IMG/VR virus record: IMGVR_UViG_3300030333_004687
Location: 1 to 34,534 of that record
Length of the DNA: 34,534 bases
Direction: 5' to 3' (one strand)
Source: a virus
The notes beneath the pieces are model-generated. The model saw only the letters and a list, made by a program, of their open reading frames with translations, had not been told where the DNA came from and searched no databases. Every line of letters begins with the position of its first letter. Positions within the stretch are counted from its first letter, which is position 1. The translations under genes were made by a program, and so were the position numbers. Positions 6,419 to 14,006 of the stretch are shown here, one piece after another.

Positions 6419-9213
6419 TAATACAAAGTGAAAAATTTGCAAATGAATTACAATCAAAGAATACATCTATTATTCCAATGGTTGTATTTGAGCGAAATAA
6501 CACGATTGTAGCCACTATTTCTACAAACGGAACACATATGTCTATACAAGGCACAAATCGTTATTTTGAGCCTATTTTAAATAATATTCCAAGCATAAGA
6601 GAATCTGTAGATATAGAAAGTAGAAATTTTAAAATTAGCAATATAAGTTTAACTATAAATAATTTTGAAATAAAAGGTCAGCCAAGATTTAGTGATAAAT
6701 TGAATACTATTATAAATTCTAAATGTTATATTTATTATAAACCAATTAATGCACAAAACGAAAATGATTGTTTAAAAGTATTTGAAGGCGTAGTAACAAG
6801 AATGAGCCATACAGATATATCCGTATCTTTATCTATTGAAGATAGGTCACAAGAAAATGTGCATAAACAAATACCAATAACAAGATTAGAAGCTACAGAT
6901 GATATATTAGATAAATATAAAAATAAACCTGTTCCAATATGTTATGGAGAAGTTAAAGGAGCAAAAGCAGTTATTACGCCATCAGATGATGGTACACAAG
7001 ATTATAAAATGTTATTAGATAGAGAAGATATACTTATAAAAGGCTATGTATCAGATAATTTATACAATACGCCATTATATACATATATAGAAGATACAAA
7101 AGTATATTTAAAGCGAAGCACAGTACATTTTAATTATGGAGATAATGCACAATACGAAACAACTTTAGGTTCAAGTAAAATAGTATTAAAAAGAATTTTT
7201 GATGATTCTACGCCACATTCTGCATTTGCAGTCAATGAAGCAGAAATATGGTATAAGAAAAATCCTGATATTGCTATACACGACGAAGAAGAATTGGATA
7301 CAGGTTGGGGAATTTATAAAGATGGTTATTTTCAAGATAACACGGTAGGAGTAAAAAAAGACAATACACCACAGGAAATTATTAATTTACATAACATATT
7401 AGATGATAATATATTTTCTTATGGTAATTTACATACTATAAATAAACCTGAAGATGAGTGCAATATGTTAGCTTATTGGAGTGATGATTTAAATAGAATA
7501 GTTACTCGATACTTTTTATTGAGATGTACATTTAATAAATTGTCAGATGATAACCTATTCTATCACAATAGGGCAATTCCACAAATTATTATAAAAGGCG
7601 AAACATTAGATTATTTTCATTCAAGCACATTAACTGATACTCCTATTACATTAGGATTTGCAAGAGCATTAAGAACAGATGCTGGTAACTTTGCAACTAA
7701 TTTTTTATTTGATGAAGGTGGAGAAGATAATGTTTTTTTGTTATGGAATCATAATAACGAAGATTTATCAACAGAAGAACATACAATAGACGATACAAGT
7801 GAAAATATGGAATTTTTTAGTGTAAATATTAGACCATCTAATTATAATGAAGGTACAGGAAATTCTGTATCAGTTAATTCTAAAATAAATATTTTTGAAA
7901 TATCGCAAAATTGGCACGGAAGATTAAAAGATATATTTAAAAATCAATTTTATGTAGATGTATGGGGTAGAAAAGGCGAAGAAGGTGTTGATTATAAATG
8001 GGATTATATAAGAAAAGTAGCTTATTTTCAAGCAGTAGTTTGGAAAAATCATATTGGCTATACTCAAATAATAGTAAATGAAATAAATTATCCATTAATA
8101 AAAAGATTTTTAAAAACTAATCGTGACCATATAATAGAATTTTGGGCATTTGGCGAATATAGAAAAATTAAAATAACATCAAATGCAAAAACAAATCCTT
8201 TTTTAGGTACTAAATTTCAAGTATTTGATTATGAAGATATAGGAGAAAACCCTATAGATAATGGAGTAATACCTTTAGGCGATATGTATTTTTGTTATGA
8301 TTATATATCTTCTCCTCCTGATATAATAAGAGATTTATTATTAACCGAAATAGGCTATAATGGAGAAGTAAACGAAGCAGAATTAGAAACAGCAAGAGCA
8401 GAACATAAAAATATACATTTGTCAGTAAATCAAGCAGATGAAATAAATAGTAAAAATTTAATAGAAAAAATAGCAAGAGAATCTAAATTATATCCTAAAT
8501 TTAGAAATGATGGTTCATTTGGTTTTAATACTATAAAAGATATATATGATGATACTGATGTAGATGATACTATAGATATAAATGATATTATAAATTATAA
8601 ATTTAACAGAACAAAATTAGAAGATATTAAAACTAAAATAAAAATTATATATGGGAAAAATGCATTAGGAGAATATACTAAATCAACGGAATATTTACAA
8701 GCAGGAGATTATTTTGCAGGTTATGATAATAATTATTATGGATTATCAGAAGATGATAGAACAAGTACATTAGATTTTACATCAGAATATATACAAGACG
8801 AAACAAGTGCATTGACATTTCAAAAGTATTTAATGGCTTGGTATGCAAATCAACATAATATTATAGATTTAGAAATGCCTTTAAAATATTTAAAATATGA
8901 AATAGGCGACATAGTTAAATTTGATGAACTTATTAACAATATAAAGTTATATGGAGAAGATTATACAATAAATCAAGCAAGAAATGGTCAATATATATAT
9001 AAATATTTTATGGTTTTAGAAACTACAAAAAATATAAATAAAATGTCTATGAAATTATTACAATTACATAGAAACGAACAAACACAGGGTGGTAATGTTA
9101 TGGGTTCAGGCATTGGAACAGGTAAAAAATCAGGAATGTTAATAGAACAAGAATTAGATGAATTATTTTTAGATAATCCTGATTTAAAGAAACCATACGA
9201 AGAAACTATATAA
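6415..9213 (+). CDS. Tail tip / baseplate hub protein
   Basis: This 932-residue protein directly follows the tape measure, where distal tail, hub or tail-associated proteins are encoded. The sequence is a mix of beta stretches and acidic loops. The region around residues 630-740 (helices around LLLTEIGYNGEV and LIEKIARESKLYPKF) resembles the fold order of tail hub proteins that form the central trimeric ring. No peptidase, lysozyme or glycosidase motif is evident. The start is ATGA-coupled to the tape measure, and the end is TAATG-coupled to the next gene. The hub call is inferred from size and position; a distal tail protein fused to a hub is equally possible. Confidence 0.62.
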   Translation: MIIQSEKFANELQSKNTSIIPMVVFERNNTIVATISTNGTHMSIQGTNRYFEPILNNIPSIRESVDIESRNFKISNISLTINNFEIKGQPRFSDKLNTIINSKCYIYYKPINAQNENDCLKVFEGVVTRMSHTDISVSLSIEDRSQENVHKQIPITRLEATDDILDKYKNKPVPICYGEVKGAKAVITPSDDGTQDYKMLLDREDILIKGYVSDNLYNTPLYTYIEDTKVYLKRSTVHFNYGDNAQYETTLGSSKIVLKRIFDDSTPHSAFAVNEAEIWYKKNPDIAIHDEEELDTGWGIYKDGYFQDNTVGVKKDNTPQEIINLHNILDDNIFSYGNLHTINKPEDECNMLAYWSDDLNRIVTRYFLLRCTFNKLSDDNLFYHNRAIPQIIIKGETLDYFHSSTLTDTPITLGFARALRTDAGNFATNFLFDEGGEDNVFLLWNHNNEDLSTEEHTIDDTSENMEFFSVNIRPSNYNEGTGNSVSVNSKINIFEISQNWHGRLKDIFKNQFYVDVWGRKGEEGVDYKWDYIRKVAYFQAVVWKNHIGYTQIIVNEINYPLIKRFLKTNRDHIIEFWAFGEYRKIKITSNAKTNPFLGTKFQVFDYEDIGENPIDNGVIPLGDMYFCYDYISSPPDIIRDLLLTEIGYNGEVNEAELETARAEHKNIHLSVNQADEINSKNLIEKIARESKLYPKFRNDGSFGFNTIKDIYDDTDVDDTIDINDIINYKFNRTKLEDIKTKIKIIYGKNALGEYTKSTEYLQAGDYFAGYDNNYYGLSEDDRTSTLDFTSEYIQDETSALTFQKYLMAWYANQHNIIDLEMPLKYLKYEIGDIVKFDELINNIKLYGEDYTINQARNGQYIYKYFMVLETTKNINKMSMKLLQLHRNEQTQGGNVMGSGIGTGKKSGMLIEQELDELFLDNPDLKKPYEETI

Positions 9214-9746
9214 TGACAACTTTAACTAATATTAAAATAAATTATGGAGATGGAAATTGTTATTATACATCTAATGGGCAATGGGCAGGATTAGAAATAC
9301 ATTTTAGAGGTATTCCTAATATTACTCCTAAATTAAATGAAAAATGGAATTATAAATTAAATAAAAACATATTAACTATATTAGGAACAACATTTGAATT
9401 GCCTGATATAGATTTATTTGGTTATGATGGTGAATTGCAAATTATACGAGTTATTGCAATAGATTGGTATAAAAATAAATTAATAGCTGAAGTTGAAAAT
9501 ACATTTATTTCTACTTGGAATAAAACACCTGAAGATTATGAAAATGGTAATTTTTGGGGTAGCTATAATAAAGATTATACAATAGGAGTTAAAAATCCTA
9601 TTATAAAATTAAAACAAAGATTAACAAAAGAAGAAAAAATATTACAAGAAAAACAGGCACAATGGGAAGCAAGAGTGCCTATAGACCCATCAGAGCCAGC
9701 ATCTGATGCTTATTCAGGTGGAGGTAGTGGAGGTGGAGGATTATAA
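9213..9746 (+). CDS. Tail tip-associated protein with Gly-rich C-terminus
   Basis: This 177-residue protein is TAATG-coupled to the hub gene and followed at once by another tail gene. The body appears beta-rich, with many Trp, Asn and Tyr residues. A charged helix follows (residues about 135-155, including RLTKEEKILQEKQAQWEAR), and the last residues are the flexible tail YSGGGSGGGGL. The Gly-rich end looks like a linker or exposed tail rather than a fold. No family is recognised; position implies a tail tip or baseplate component. Confidence 0.55.
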   Translation: MTTLTNIKINYGDGNCYYTSNGQWAGLEIHFRGIPNITPKLNEKWNYKLNKNILTILGTTFELPDIDLFGYDGELQIIRVIAIDWYKNKLIAEVENTFISTWNKTPEDYENGNFWGSYNKDYTIGVKNPIIKLKQRLTKEEKILQEKQAQWEARVPIDPSEPASDAYSGGGSGGGGL

Positions 9747-10847
9747 ATGAAATTAGTTAAACCAAGATTTTTTATTGATGTAATGCAACTTGCTAAAAGT
9801 TTAGGCGAGTTATCACAAGTTACAGCATCTACAAATGATAATTACCAAGAAGATAATCCATATGATTTATTTTTATTTAATTATAGAAAACAAACACAAT
9901 TTACAGTAAATGCAAATAATGTAGGTAATTGGAAACATATTTATTCGCACCCAAGATTTGTATCAAGTGTAGATTATTTATTTCTTATAGGTCAAAGTTT
10001 AACATCAGGCGAAACAGTATACGGTTCATCAAATTTAAAAGCACAATATGTAAGTTCTGATTTAACTTCATTTAGTGATGTAGATTGGAATATAGAAAAC
10101 ACAACTACATATAACGCTACATTGGATTCACAAAATAATGTTTTAAATTGTGATGGTACAGGTGGTGCTATGATAAGAAAAACAAATCATTATAATACAG
10201 GAGCAGGTTTGCCTAATACTTTTTTTAATCAAGTAAATGATGCATTAGAAGGTAAATCATTAAGAGTAGTAAATTTTAATGTAACACCTGTTACTTCTTT
10301 ATCTAATGAAAGATTAGCAGGAGTAAGTTATGGTTGGCATTATACTATGCCTCATCAAGCAAATTTAGATTATAATTATTCTATTAATTATGATGGAGTA
10401 GATGAAATAACATCTAAAGGTGGAAATACATTAACAAATAAAAGGCATAGTGATGGCGTTGGTCATTTAAAATATTATCCATATCAAGCATTTAGAAAAC
10501 ACCCAAACGGAATTAAAACAAGAGAATATAATTCAGGGAGAAAATCTTGGGATATTAGATTTGAATTTATAGACCAAAATGATTTAATGCAAGATTATGC
10601 GACAGGAAATCCTATGCATCAATGGAATGATGTAGATGGAGATAATACAGGTCAATGGGCAGGATTGCAAAACAATTTTGTTAGCAGGGTTATTTATGGA
10701 ACACAAGGGTATTTGCCTTTTATATTTCAACCTGATTCTGAAAAAGATTATTATACTATTTGTAAATTTGACCAAAATAGCTTTAGATTTAGACAACAGG
10801 CTCCTGACCTATGGGAGCTTTCCTTGAAAATTGTAGAAACTTGGTAA
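9747..10847 (+). CDS. Distal tail / receptor-binding candidate protein
   Basis: This 366-residue protein is the last gene of the tail module. It has abundant aromatic residues, Asn and Ser, little Lys-rich helix, and pairs of beta-like stretches near the C-terminus, such as RKSWDIRFEFIDQNDL and WELSLKIVETW. Such composition is common in jelly-roll distal tail or receptor-binding proteins at the tip of siphophage tails. It starts one base after the previous stop. Its last codons contribute to the left arm of a 13-bp inverted repeat. The role is inferred from its terminal position in the tail cluster. Confidence 0.5.
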   Translation: MKLVKPRFFIDVMQLAKSLGELSQVTASTNDNYQEDNPYDLFLFNYRKQTQFTVNANNVGNWKHIYSHPRFVSSVDYLFLIGQSLTSGETVYGSSNLKAQYVSSDLTSFSDVDWNIENTTTYNATLDSQNNVLNCDGTGGAMIRKTNHYNTGAGLPNTFFNQVNDALEGKSLRVVNFNVTPVTSLSNERLAGVSYGWHYTMPHQANLDYNYSINYDGVDEITSKGGNTLTNKRHSDGVGHLKYYPYQAFRKHPNGIKTREYNSGRKSWDIRFEFIDQNDLMQDYATGNPMHQWNDVDGDNTGQWAGLQNNFVSRVIYGTQGYLPFIFQPDSEKDYYTICKFDQNSFRFRQQAPDLWELSLKIVETW

Positions 10848-10928
10848 AGGGAGTTCCTCAAAAAATACGCACTACTTTCATATAAAAGAACGAATATCAT
10901 CTACCTAACCAAAAAAACTCCCTTTACC
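10843..10928. repeat. 13-bp perfect inverted repeat with 60-nt spacer
   Basis: GGTAAAGGGAGTT at 10843..10855 is exactly reverse-complementary to AACTCCCTTTACC at 10916..10928. The left arm covers the stop codon of the last tail gene. The right arm follows a run of A. On the + strand no U tract follows the right arm, so it is not a textbook intrinsic terminator. On the - strand the inner side of the arm is T-rich. It marks the border between late tail genes and early genes. Confidence 0.75.
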
Positions 10929-11043
10929 ATCGCCTCCTTCTAAAAAAATCAATATTTTTTAAAAAAAAACAACATTAGTGGTTTGTTTGTATTACTTTTG
11001 TTTAATAAATTTAAACATAATTTAAATAAAGGAAATAAAAAAG
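10848..11043 (+). promoter_or_regulatory. Late/early boundary region, the longest gap (196 bp)
   Basis: This is the only sizeable gap in the window; no gap exceeds 300 bases. It holds most of the 13-bp inverted repeat, then ATCGCCTCCTTCTAA at 10929..10943, then a very AT-rich stretch with A runs up to the first early gene. A weak sigma70-like promoter can be drawn: TTGTTT at 10983..10988, a 17-bp spacer and TAAATT at 11006..11011. The early-gene promoter is expected here from the gene layout, but these boxes are poor matches. Confidence 0.4.
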
Positions 11044-11301
11044 ATGAAAACATTACAAAAAACAAAATTGACATACAAACAATTACATACATATTTAAAA
11101 GACTTTGTTGCTGATATTGATACAAAATTTGTTACACATATAAATAGCAATATGCAAATATGTATTAATAAACAATTAATGATGGAATTGGATAAAAAAA
11201 TATCAAGTATTGGTAATCGTGCTTTTAAAACCTCGTTGGATACATCTTATGAAAATAAATTAAAATATGTTGTATATACAATCAATACAGAAGATAAATA
11301 A
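11044..11301 (+). CDS. Early hypothetical protein, tandem paralogue A (85 aa)
   Basis: This is the first gene after the boundary gap, preceded by AAAGGAAATAAAAAAG. It shares its first nine residues (MKTLQKTKL) and the following pattern (K-x-L-x-TYLKDF) with the next gene, so the two are tandem duplicates that have diverged after about residue 25. The product is small and Lys-rich with no recognised domain. First position in an early operon is often used for host-takeover or regulatory proteins, but nothing in the sequence proves that here. Confidence 0.62.
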   Translation: MKTLQKTKLTYKQLHTYLKDFVADIDTKFVTHINSNMQICINKQLMMELDKKISSIGNRAFKTSLDTSYENKLKYVVYTINTEDK

Positions 11302-11320
11302 AAACAAAGGAGATAAGTAG

Positions 11321-11557
11321 ATGAAAACATTACAAAAAACAAAATTAGGTGTAAAAAGGTTGAACACCTACTTGAAAGATTTTATATCAACAGCAAGAAT
11401 AGTAAAAATTAAAAATAATAAAATGATAATAATTTTAAATCAAGAATATGATAAAAAAATTATGAAAAAATTAGATAAAATTAAAAATGATTATTATTAT
11501 AGTTTTTATTTAGATTCGTTTGAATCAGAGTACACCATATCATTAGGAGGTAAATAA
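11321..11557 (+). CDS. Early hypothetical protein, tandem paralogue B (78 aa)
   Basis: This 78-residue protein starts behind AAAGGAGATAAGTAG. Its first 26 nt are identical to those of the upstream paralogue, and residues up to TYLKDF align. The C-terminal half differs, being rich in Lys, Asn and Tyr. The stop overlaps the next ATG (TAATG). No domain is recognised. Confidence 0.62.
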   Translation: MKTLQKTKLGVKRLNTYLKDFISTARIVKIKNNKMIIILNQEYDKKIMKKLDKIKNDYYYSFYLDSFESEYTISLGGK

Positions 11558-11895
11558 TGATAAGCGAATTAACTTTTGGCGATATAAGTATATTTGGCTA
11601 TGGGTTGCCTGATAAAGAAACCTTGCCTGATGTAAAAAATGGGGAGGTAGATTGGGATATCCGTACAAGCAGAAAAGGTCATAAAGTTGAATTTAATATA
11701 ACTATACACAAAATTCAAATCAATTTTGAAGATAATCACGAACTACATATAGAAAACCCTGATGAAGTAAATATAGAGTATAAGGGTTCATTAAGTAGAG
11801 CTTTTTCTATAGGTTTATGGCTTGATGATATAATTATAGATTTTGATGAAGATGGTAAACCTGATTGTACAATATATTTTGGAAGGAGTTTTTAA
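11557..11895 (+). CDS. Hypothetical acidic protein (112 aa)
   Basis: This acidic early protein is TAATG-coupled to the preceding gene. The pattern alternates beta-like stretches with Asp/Glu-rich loops, for example HKVEFNITIHKIQINFEDN and LDDIIIDFDEDGKPD. The second of these resembles a metal-binding Asp loop but could be coincidental. No signal peptide, membrane segment or known family is apparent. Confidence 0.6.
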   Translation: MISELTFGDISIFGYGLPDKETLPDVKNGEVDWDIRTSRKGHKVEFNITIHKIQINFEDNHELHIENPDEVNIEYKGSLSRAFSIGLWLDDIIIDFDEDGKPDCTIYFGRSF

Positions 11896-12105
11896 ATGCA
11901 TTACGATTATACAGATTCATATTTTGATGATGGTAGAGATGAAGAAAACGAATACATACAATGTTTTTGTTGTGAAGATATGGTTTTATTGAAAGATACA
12001 GATGAATATAGATTTTTTAATCCTTTAAAAAGTAAAAAACAAAATAAAATTTTATTTGAAGATACTAATATTTGTATAAGATGTACAGAAAGTATGGGAG
12101 ATTAA
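11896..12105 (+). CDS. Small Cys-rich, probable zinc-binding protein (69 aa)
   Basis: The start follows the previous stop directly, with an AAGGAG site inside the upstream gene. Cysteines at about residues 23, 25 and 26 (CFCC) and a CIRC pair at about 60 and 63 could form a zinc ribbon. The N-terminus is acidic and aromatic. Small zinc-ribbon proteins of this kind are common in phage early regions and usually bind nucleic acid or protein. No family is identified. Confidence 0.6.
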   Translation: MHYDYTDSYFDDGRDEENEYIQCFCCEDMVLLKDTDEYRFFNPLKSKKQNKILFEDTNICIRCTESMGD

Positions 12106-12106
12106 T

Positions 12107-12286
12107 ATGTTTACAAAAACAGATGAAATATATGATTTTATTATAGAAAGTAGCATAGCAACAGAAGATGAAGTAAGTCTTGTTACATCAATTAATGGAT
12201 ATAATGAAGATTCTTTAAATTCTATTTTATATTCAAGAACAGGCTACAGAGATATAGAACAATTAAAAGATATGGAAGAATATTAA
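12107..12286 (+). CDS. Small hypothetical acidic protein (59 aa)
   Basis: ATG at 12107 lies one base after the preceding stop, and TAA is at 12284..12286. A GGGAG site lies ahead of the start. The peptide (MFTKTDEIYDFIIESSIATE at the N-terminus) is acidic and predicted to be helical. It resembles generic small phage proteins with no recognised family. Codon use matches the neighbours. Confidence 0.55.
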   Translation: MFTKTDEIYDFIIESSIATEDEVSLVTSINGYNEDSLNSILYSRTGYRDIEQLKDMEEY

Positions 12287-12288
12287 TA

Positions 12289-12423
12289 TTGTTAGAAGAT
12301 ATAAATTTAAACAGGGAGGTAGAAAGATTTTCAAAACTACCTCCCCATTCACGAGATAAGCAAATATTTGAAAGGAATATTTGCATAACAAAGTTAGGAG
12401 ATGTTGTAAATGGAAAACAATAA
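12289..12423 (+). CDS. Possible TTG-initiated small ORF (44 aa)
   Basis: A frame opened by TTG at 12289 stays open to TAA at 12421..12423, overlapping the next gene by 14 bases. It encodes a peptide containing REVERFSKLPPHSRDKQIF, a balanced composition unlike random AT-rich noise. It would fill the otherwise empty stretch between two genes. Against it, there is no clear ribosome site, the start codon is non-ATG, and two inverted repeats in the same stretch could be the reason for the sequence. Confidence 0.35.
   Translation: MLEDINLNREVERFSKLPPHSRDKQIFERNICITKLGDVVNGKQ
12314..12345 (+). repeat. GC-rich hairpin, 9-bp stem
   Basis: GGGAGGTAG at 12314..12322 pairs perfectly with CTACCTCCC at 12337..12345 around a 14-nt A-rich loop. 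The stem is strikingly GC-rich for this genome and buries a GGGAGG Shine-Dalgarno-like sequence. No T tract follows, so it is more likely an RNA regulatory or processing structure than a classic terminator. It could alternatively be constrained coding sequence. Confidence 0.6.
12361..12383 (+). repeat. AT-rich hairpin, 8-bp stem
   Basis: CAAATATT at 12361..12368 is exactly complementary in reverse to AATATTTG at 12376..12383, with a 7-nt loop containing AAAGG. It follows the GC-rich hairpin by 15 bases and lies 26 bases before the next ATG, so it could act as an operator or an mRNA leader structure. Confidence 0.5.
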
Positions 12424-13036
12424 AATAAAAGAGTTAGCAAAAAAATATAATCTTAATAAAGATGATTTTTGGAATCTAACAGGTAATGTATATATAATAA
12501 AACACGATGCAGTACAAAAGATAGCAAAAATTGAAAAAATAGTATTTGAAAATCCTACTATTGTAGAGCATAGCAGAGAGCATTGTGTGTTAATGGGAAC
12601 TGCTACTAAAAATTGGAAAGATAAAGCAGGTACAGAAATATATACATCAGAATGGACTTTTGGAGAAGCAGATAAAAAAACAAATTGTAAAAATGCATAT
12701 ATCTTTGCAATGGCTGAAAAACGACTAAAAGATAGACTTACCCTAAAATTAGTAGATGCTTACGAATACGGCATATATAGCGATACAGAAGCAGATGAAT
12801 TTAAAAATAAAAAGAAAACAACAACTACTGCATCAGGCAAACAACAAGAATATGTTTATAAATTATTGAATCATACAGCATTTCAAACAGGTAGTGGTTT
12901 AGAATTGTATAATACTGATTCTTTAGATTTAATGGGTATATTTGAAAGTCAAAGGGAAACATCTCTCCTTATAAATGATTTAAAAGAACATATCGTAAAA
13001 TGGGAAGATTACCAAAAACAAGGCAAAACAATATGA
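12410..13036 (+). CDS. Possible ssDNA-annealing / recombination protein (208 aa)
   Basis: This 208-residue early protein starts at ATG 12410, with TAGGAGATG upstream. The core (residues about 20-130) contains NVYIIKHDAVQKIAKIEKI, a beta stretch, a GEA motif (85-87) and the helix AMAEKRLKDRL (100-110). That layout resembles phage single-strand annealing proteins of the Rad52-like/Erf type, where an AE-containing helix ends the core fold. A Thr/Lys linker (about 134-142) separates a helical C-terminal domain. The presence of a RusA resolvase and an HNH nuclease downstream fits recombination-dependent replication. The family call is from pattern memory only and is tentative. Confidence 0.45.
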   Translation: MENNKIKELAKKYNLNKDDFWNLTGNVYIIKHDAVQKIAKIEKIVFENPTIVEHSREHCVLMGTATKNWKDKAGTEIYTSEWTFGEADKKTNCKNAYIFAMAEKRLKDRLTLKLVDAYEYGIYSDTEADEFKNKKKTTTTASGKQQEYVYKLLNHTAFQTGSGLELYNTDSLDLMGIFESQRETSLLINDLKEHIVKWEDYQKQGKTI

Positions 13037-13194
13037 ACAAACAAGATAAAAAACAATTATTGAAAAATAAAATTCAAAGATTAAAACAAAGATTATTAGA
13101 TGCAGAATTATTAATTGCAGAAATATGTCCTGATTCTAATCCTGAATATTTGTATTTACAAAAAAAAATATATATTAAAAAAGGAAAAAAATGA
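13033..13194 (+). CDS. Small coiled-coil protein (53 aa)
   Basis: I chose ATG 13033, which overlaps the preceding stop as ATGA; an in-frame ATG at 13000 lies deep inside the upstream gene. The first 30 residues form a strongly basic amphipathic helix (KNKIQRLKQRLLDAELLIAE), and the C-terminus is Lys-rich. It may be a small nucleic-acid- or protein-binding accessory. The stop overlaps the next gene by 4 bases. Confidence 0.55.
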   Translation: MNKQDKKQLLKNKIQRLKQRLLDAELLIAEICPDSNPEYLYLQKKIYIKKGKK

Positions 13195-13613
13195 AGAAAA
13201 AACACATAGCATTTCTCCTAACTAAACAAATAGGAGCAATGGTAGAAATAGATAAATTAGATAATATATTAAATGAAAATTTATTAGAAGATATAAAAGA
13301 CCATATAGATTTTACCGATTATATTATGGACGAAATTGGTTTGCCTGACGAAGGAGAAGTATGTATAGCTACAGAAGATTTTGACCATTTAAAGAATGGG
13401 GATAAAACTTTTAAATATTGCAGAGATTGGGTATTTGATACAGTTTATGATATAGCTCATTCTACTATAGATGATAAATCATTTAAAATAATAGATTTAA
13501 TAAATGAAATGGAAGAACATTCTACTAATATAATTATGTTAAAAGATAAAGAATTACTTATGGAGGCAGGTAATAAAGCTATAAAAAAAATAAATAAAAA
13601 TTTAAAAAATTAA
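13191..13613 (+). CDS. Hypothetical protein (140 aa)
   Basis: This protein is ATGA-coupled to the coiled-coil gene. It is acidic and largely helical, with a central segment DYIMDEIGLPDEGEVCIATE and a Lys-rich C-terminal helix. No membrane segment or catalytic motif is visible, and no family is recognised. It belongs to the run of small early genes between the putative recombination protein and the regulatory proteins. Confidence 0.6.
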   Translation: MKKKHIAFLLTKQIGAMVEIDKLDNILNENLLEDIKDHIDFTDYIMDEIGLPDEGEVCIATEDFDHLKNGDKTFKYCRDWVFDTVYDIAHSTIDDKSFKIIDLINEMEEHSTNIIMLKDKELLMEAGNKAIKKINKNLKN

Positions 13614-13623
13614 GGAGATAAAA

Positions 13624-13833
13624 ATGGCTACAAGTCAAAAAGATAGAGTATTAAATTGGTTAAAAACAGGTAAAACATTAACACCTATAGATGCATTAAA
13701 CAATGGTATGGGAATGAGATTATCATCAATAATTCACATATTAAGAAATGAAGGACACGACATTACAGATGTTGGAAAAGAAAAATATTCTGAATATAAA
13801 TTAATGTCAAAAGGTGGGCAGTTAAATTTTTAA
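13624..13833 (+). CDS. Small winged-helix/HTH protein (69 aa)
   Basis: The start lies behind the strong site AAGGAGATAAAA. The sequence QKDRVLNWLKTGKTLTPIDA, followed by MRLSSIIHILRNEGHDI and then a beta-hairpin region (GKEKYSEYKLM), has the layout of a small winged helix in which the LSSIIHILRNEG segment is the recognition helix. Such proteins are common in phage early regions. It probably binds DNA, but its target and sign of regulation cannot be inferred. Confidence 0.68.
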   Translation: MATSQKDRVLNWLKTGKTLTPIDALNNGMGMRLSSIIHILRNEGHDITDVGKEKYSEYKLMSKGGQLNF

Positions 13834-13853
13834 AATAAAAGGAGATAAGAAAG

Positions 13854-14006
13854 ATGGTAGAAGAATCTAATTTTTTGGTAACAGTACTTGTTAGGAATGT
13901 TCAGCCTCAATCAGTTGAGGATATGCAATTAAATGCACAACAATATATTAAAGATGATATAGAAGATGATAACTTGTACATAGAAAACATAAAGGAGATA
14001 AAATGA
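13854..14006 (+). CDS. Small acidic hypothetical protein (50 aa)
   Basis: ATG at 13854 has AAAGGAGATAAGAAAG upstream. TGA at 14004..14006 overlaps the next start as ATGA. The peptide combines a beta-like N-terminus (NFLVTVLVRNVQPQSVEDMQ) with an acidic helix. The ribosome binding site of the next gene (AAGGAGATAAA) lies within its last codons, so the two are translationally linked. No family is recognised. Confidence 0.58.
   Translation: MVEESNFLVTVLVRNVQPQSVEDMQLNAQQYIKDDIEDDNLYIENIKEIK

Noticed and set aside
10752-10930. Minus-strand mini ORFs with an AGAAGGAGG site (ATG at 10930 and a second ATG at 10900)
   Set aside because: The first has only nine codons, and the second runs antisense through a real tail gene. 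There are no other - strand genes in the window, so a real gene is unlikely, although the site itself is noted as a finding.
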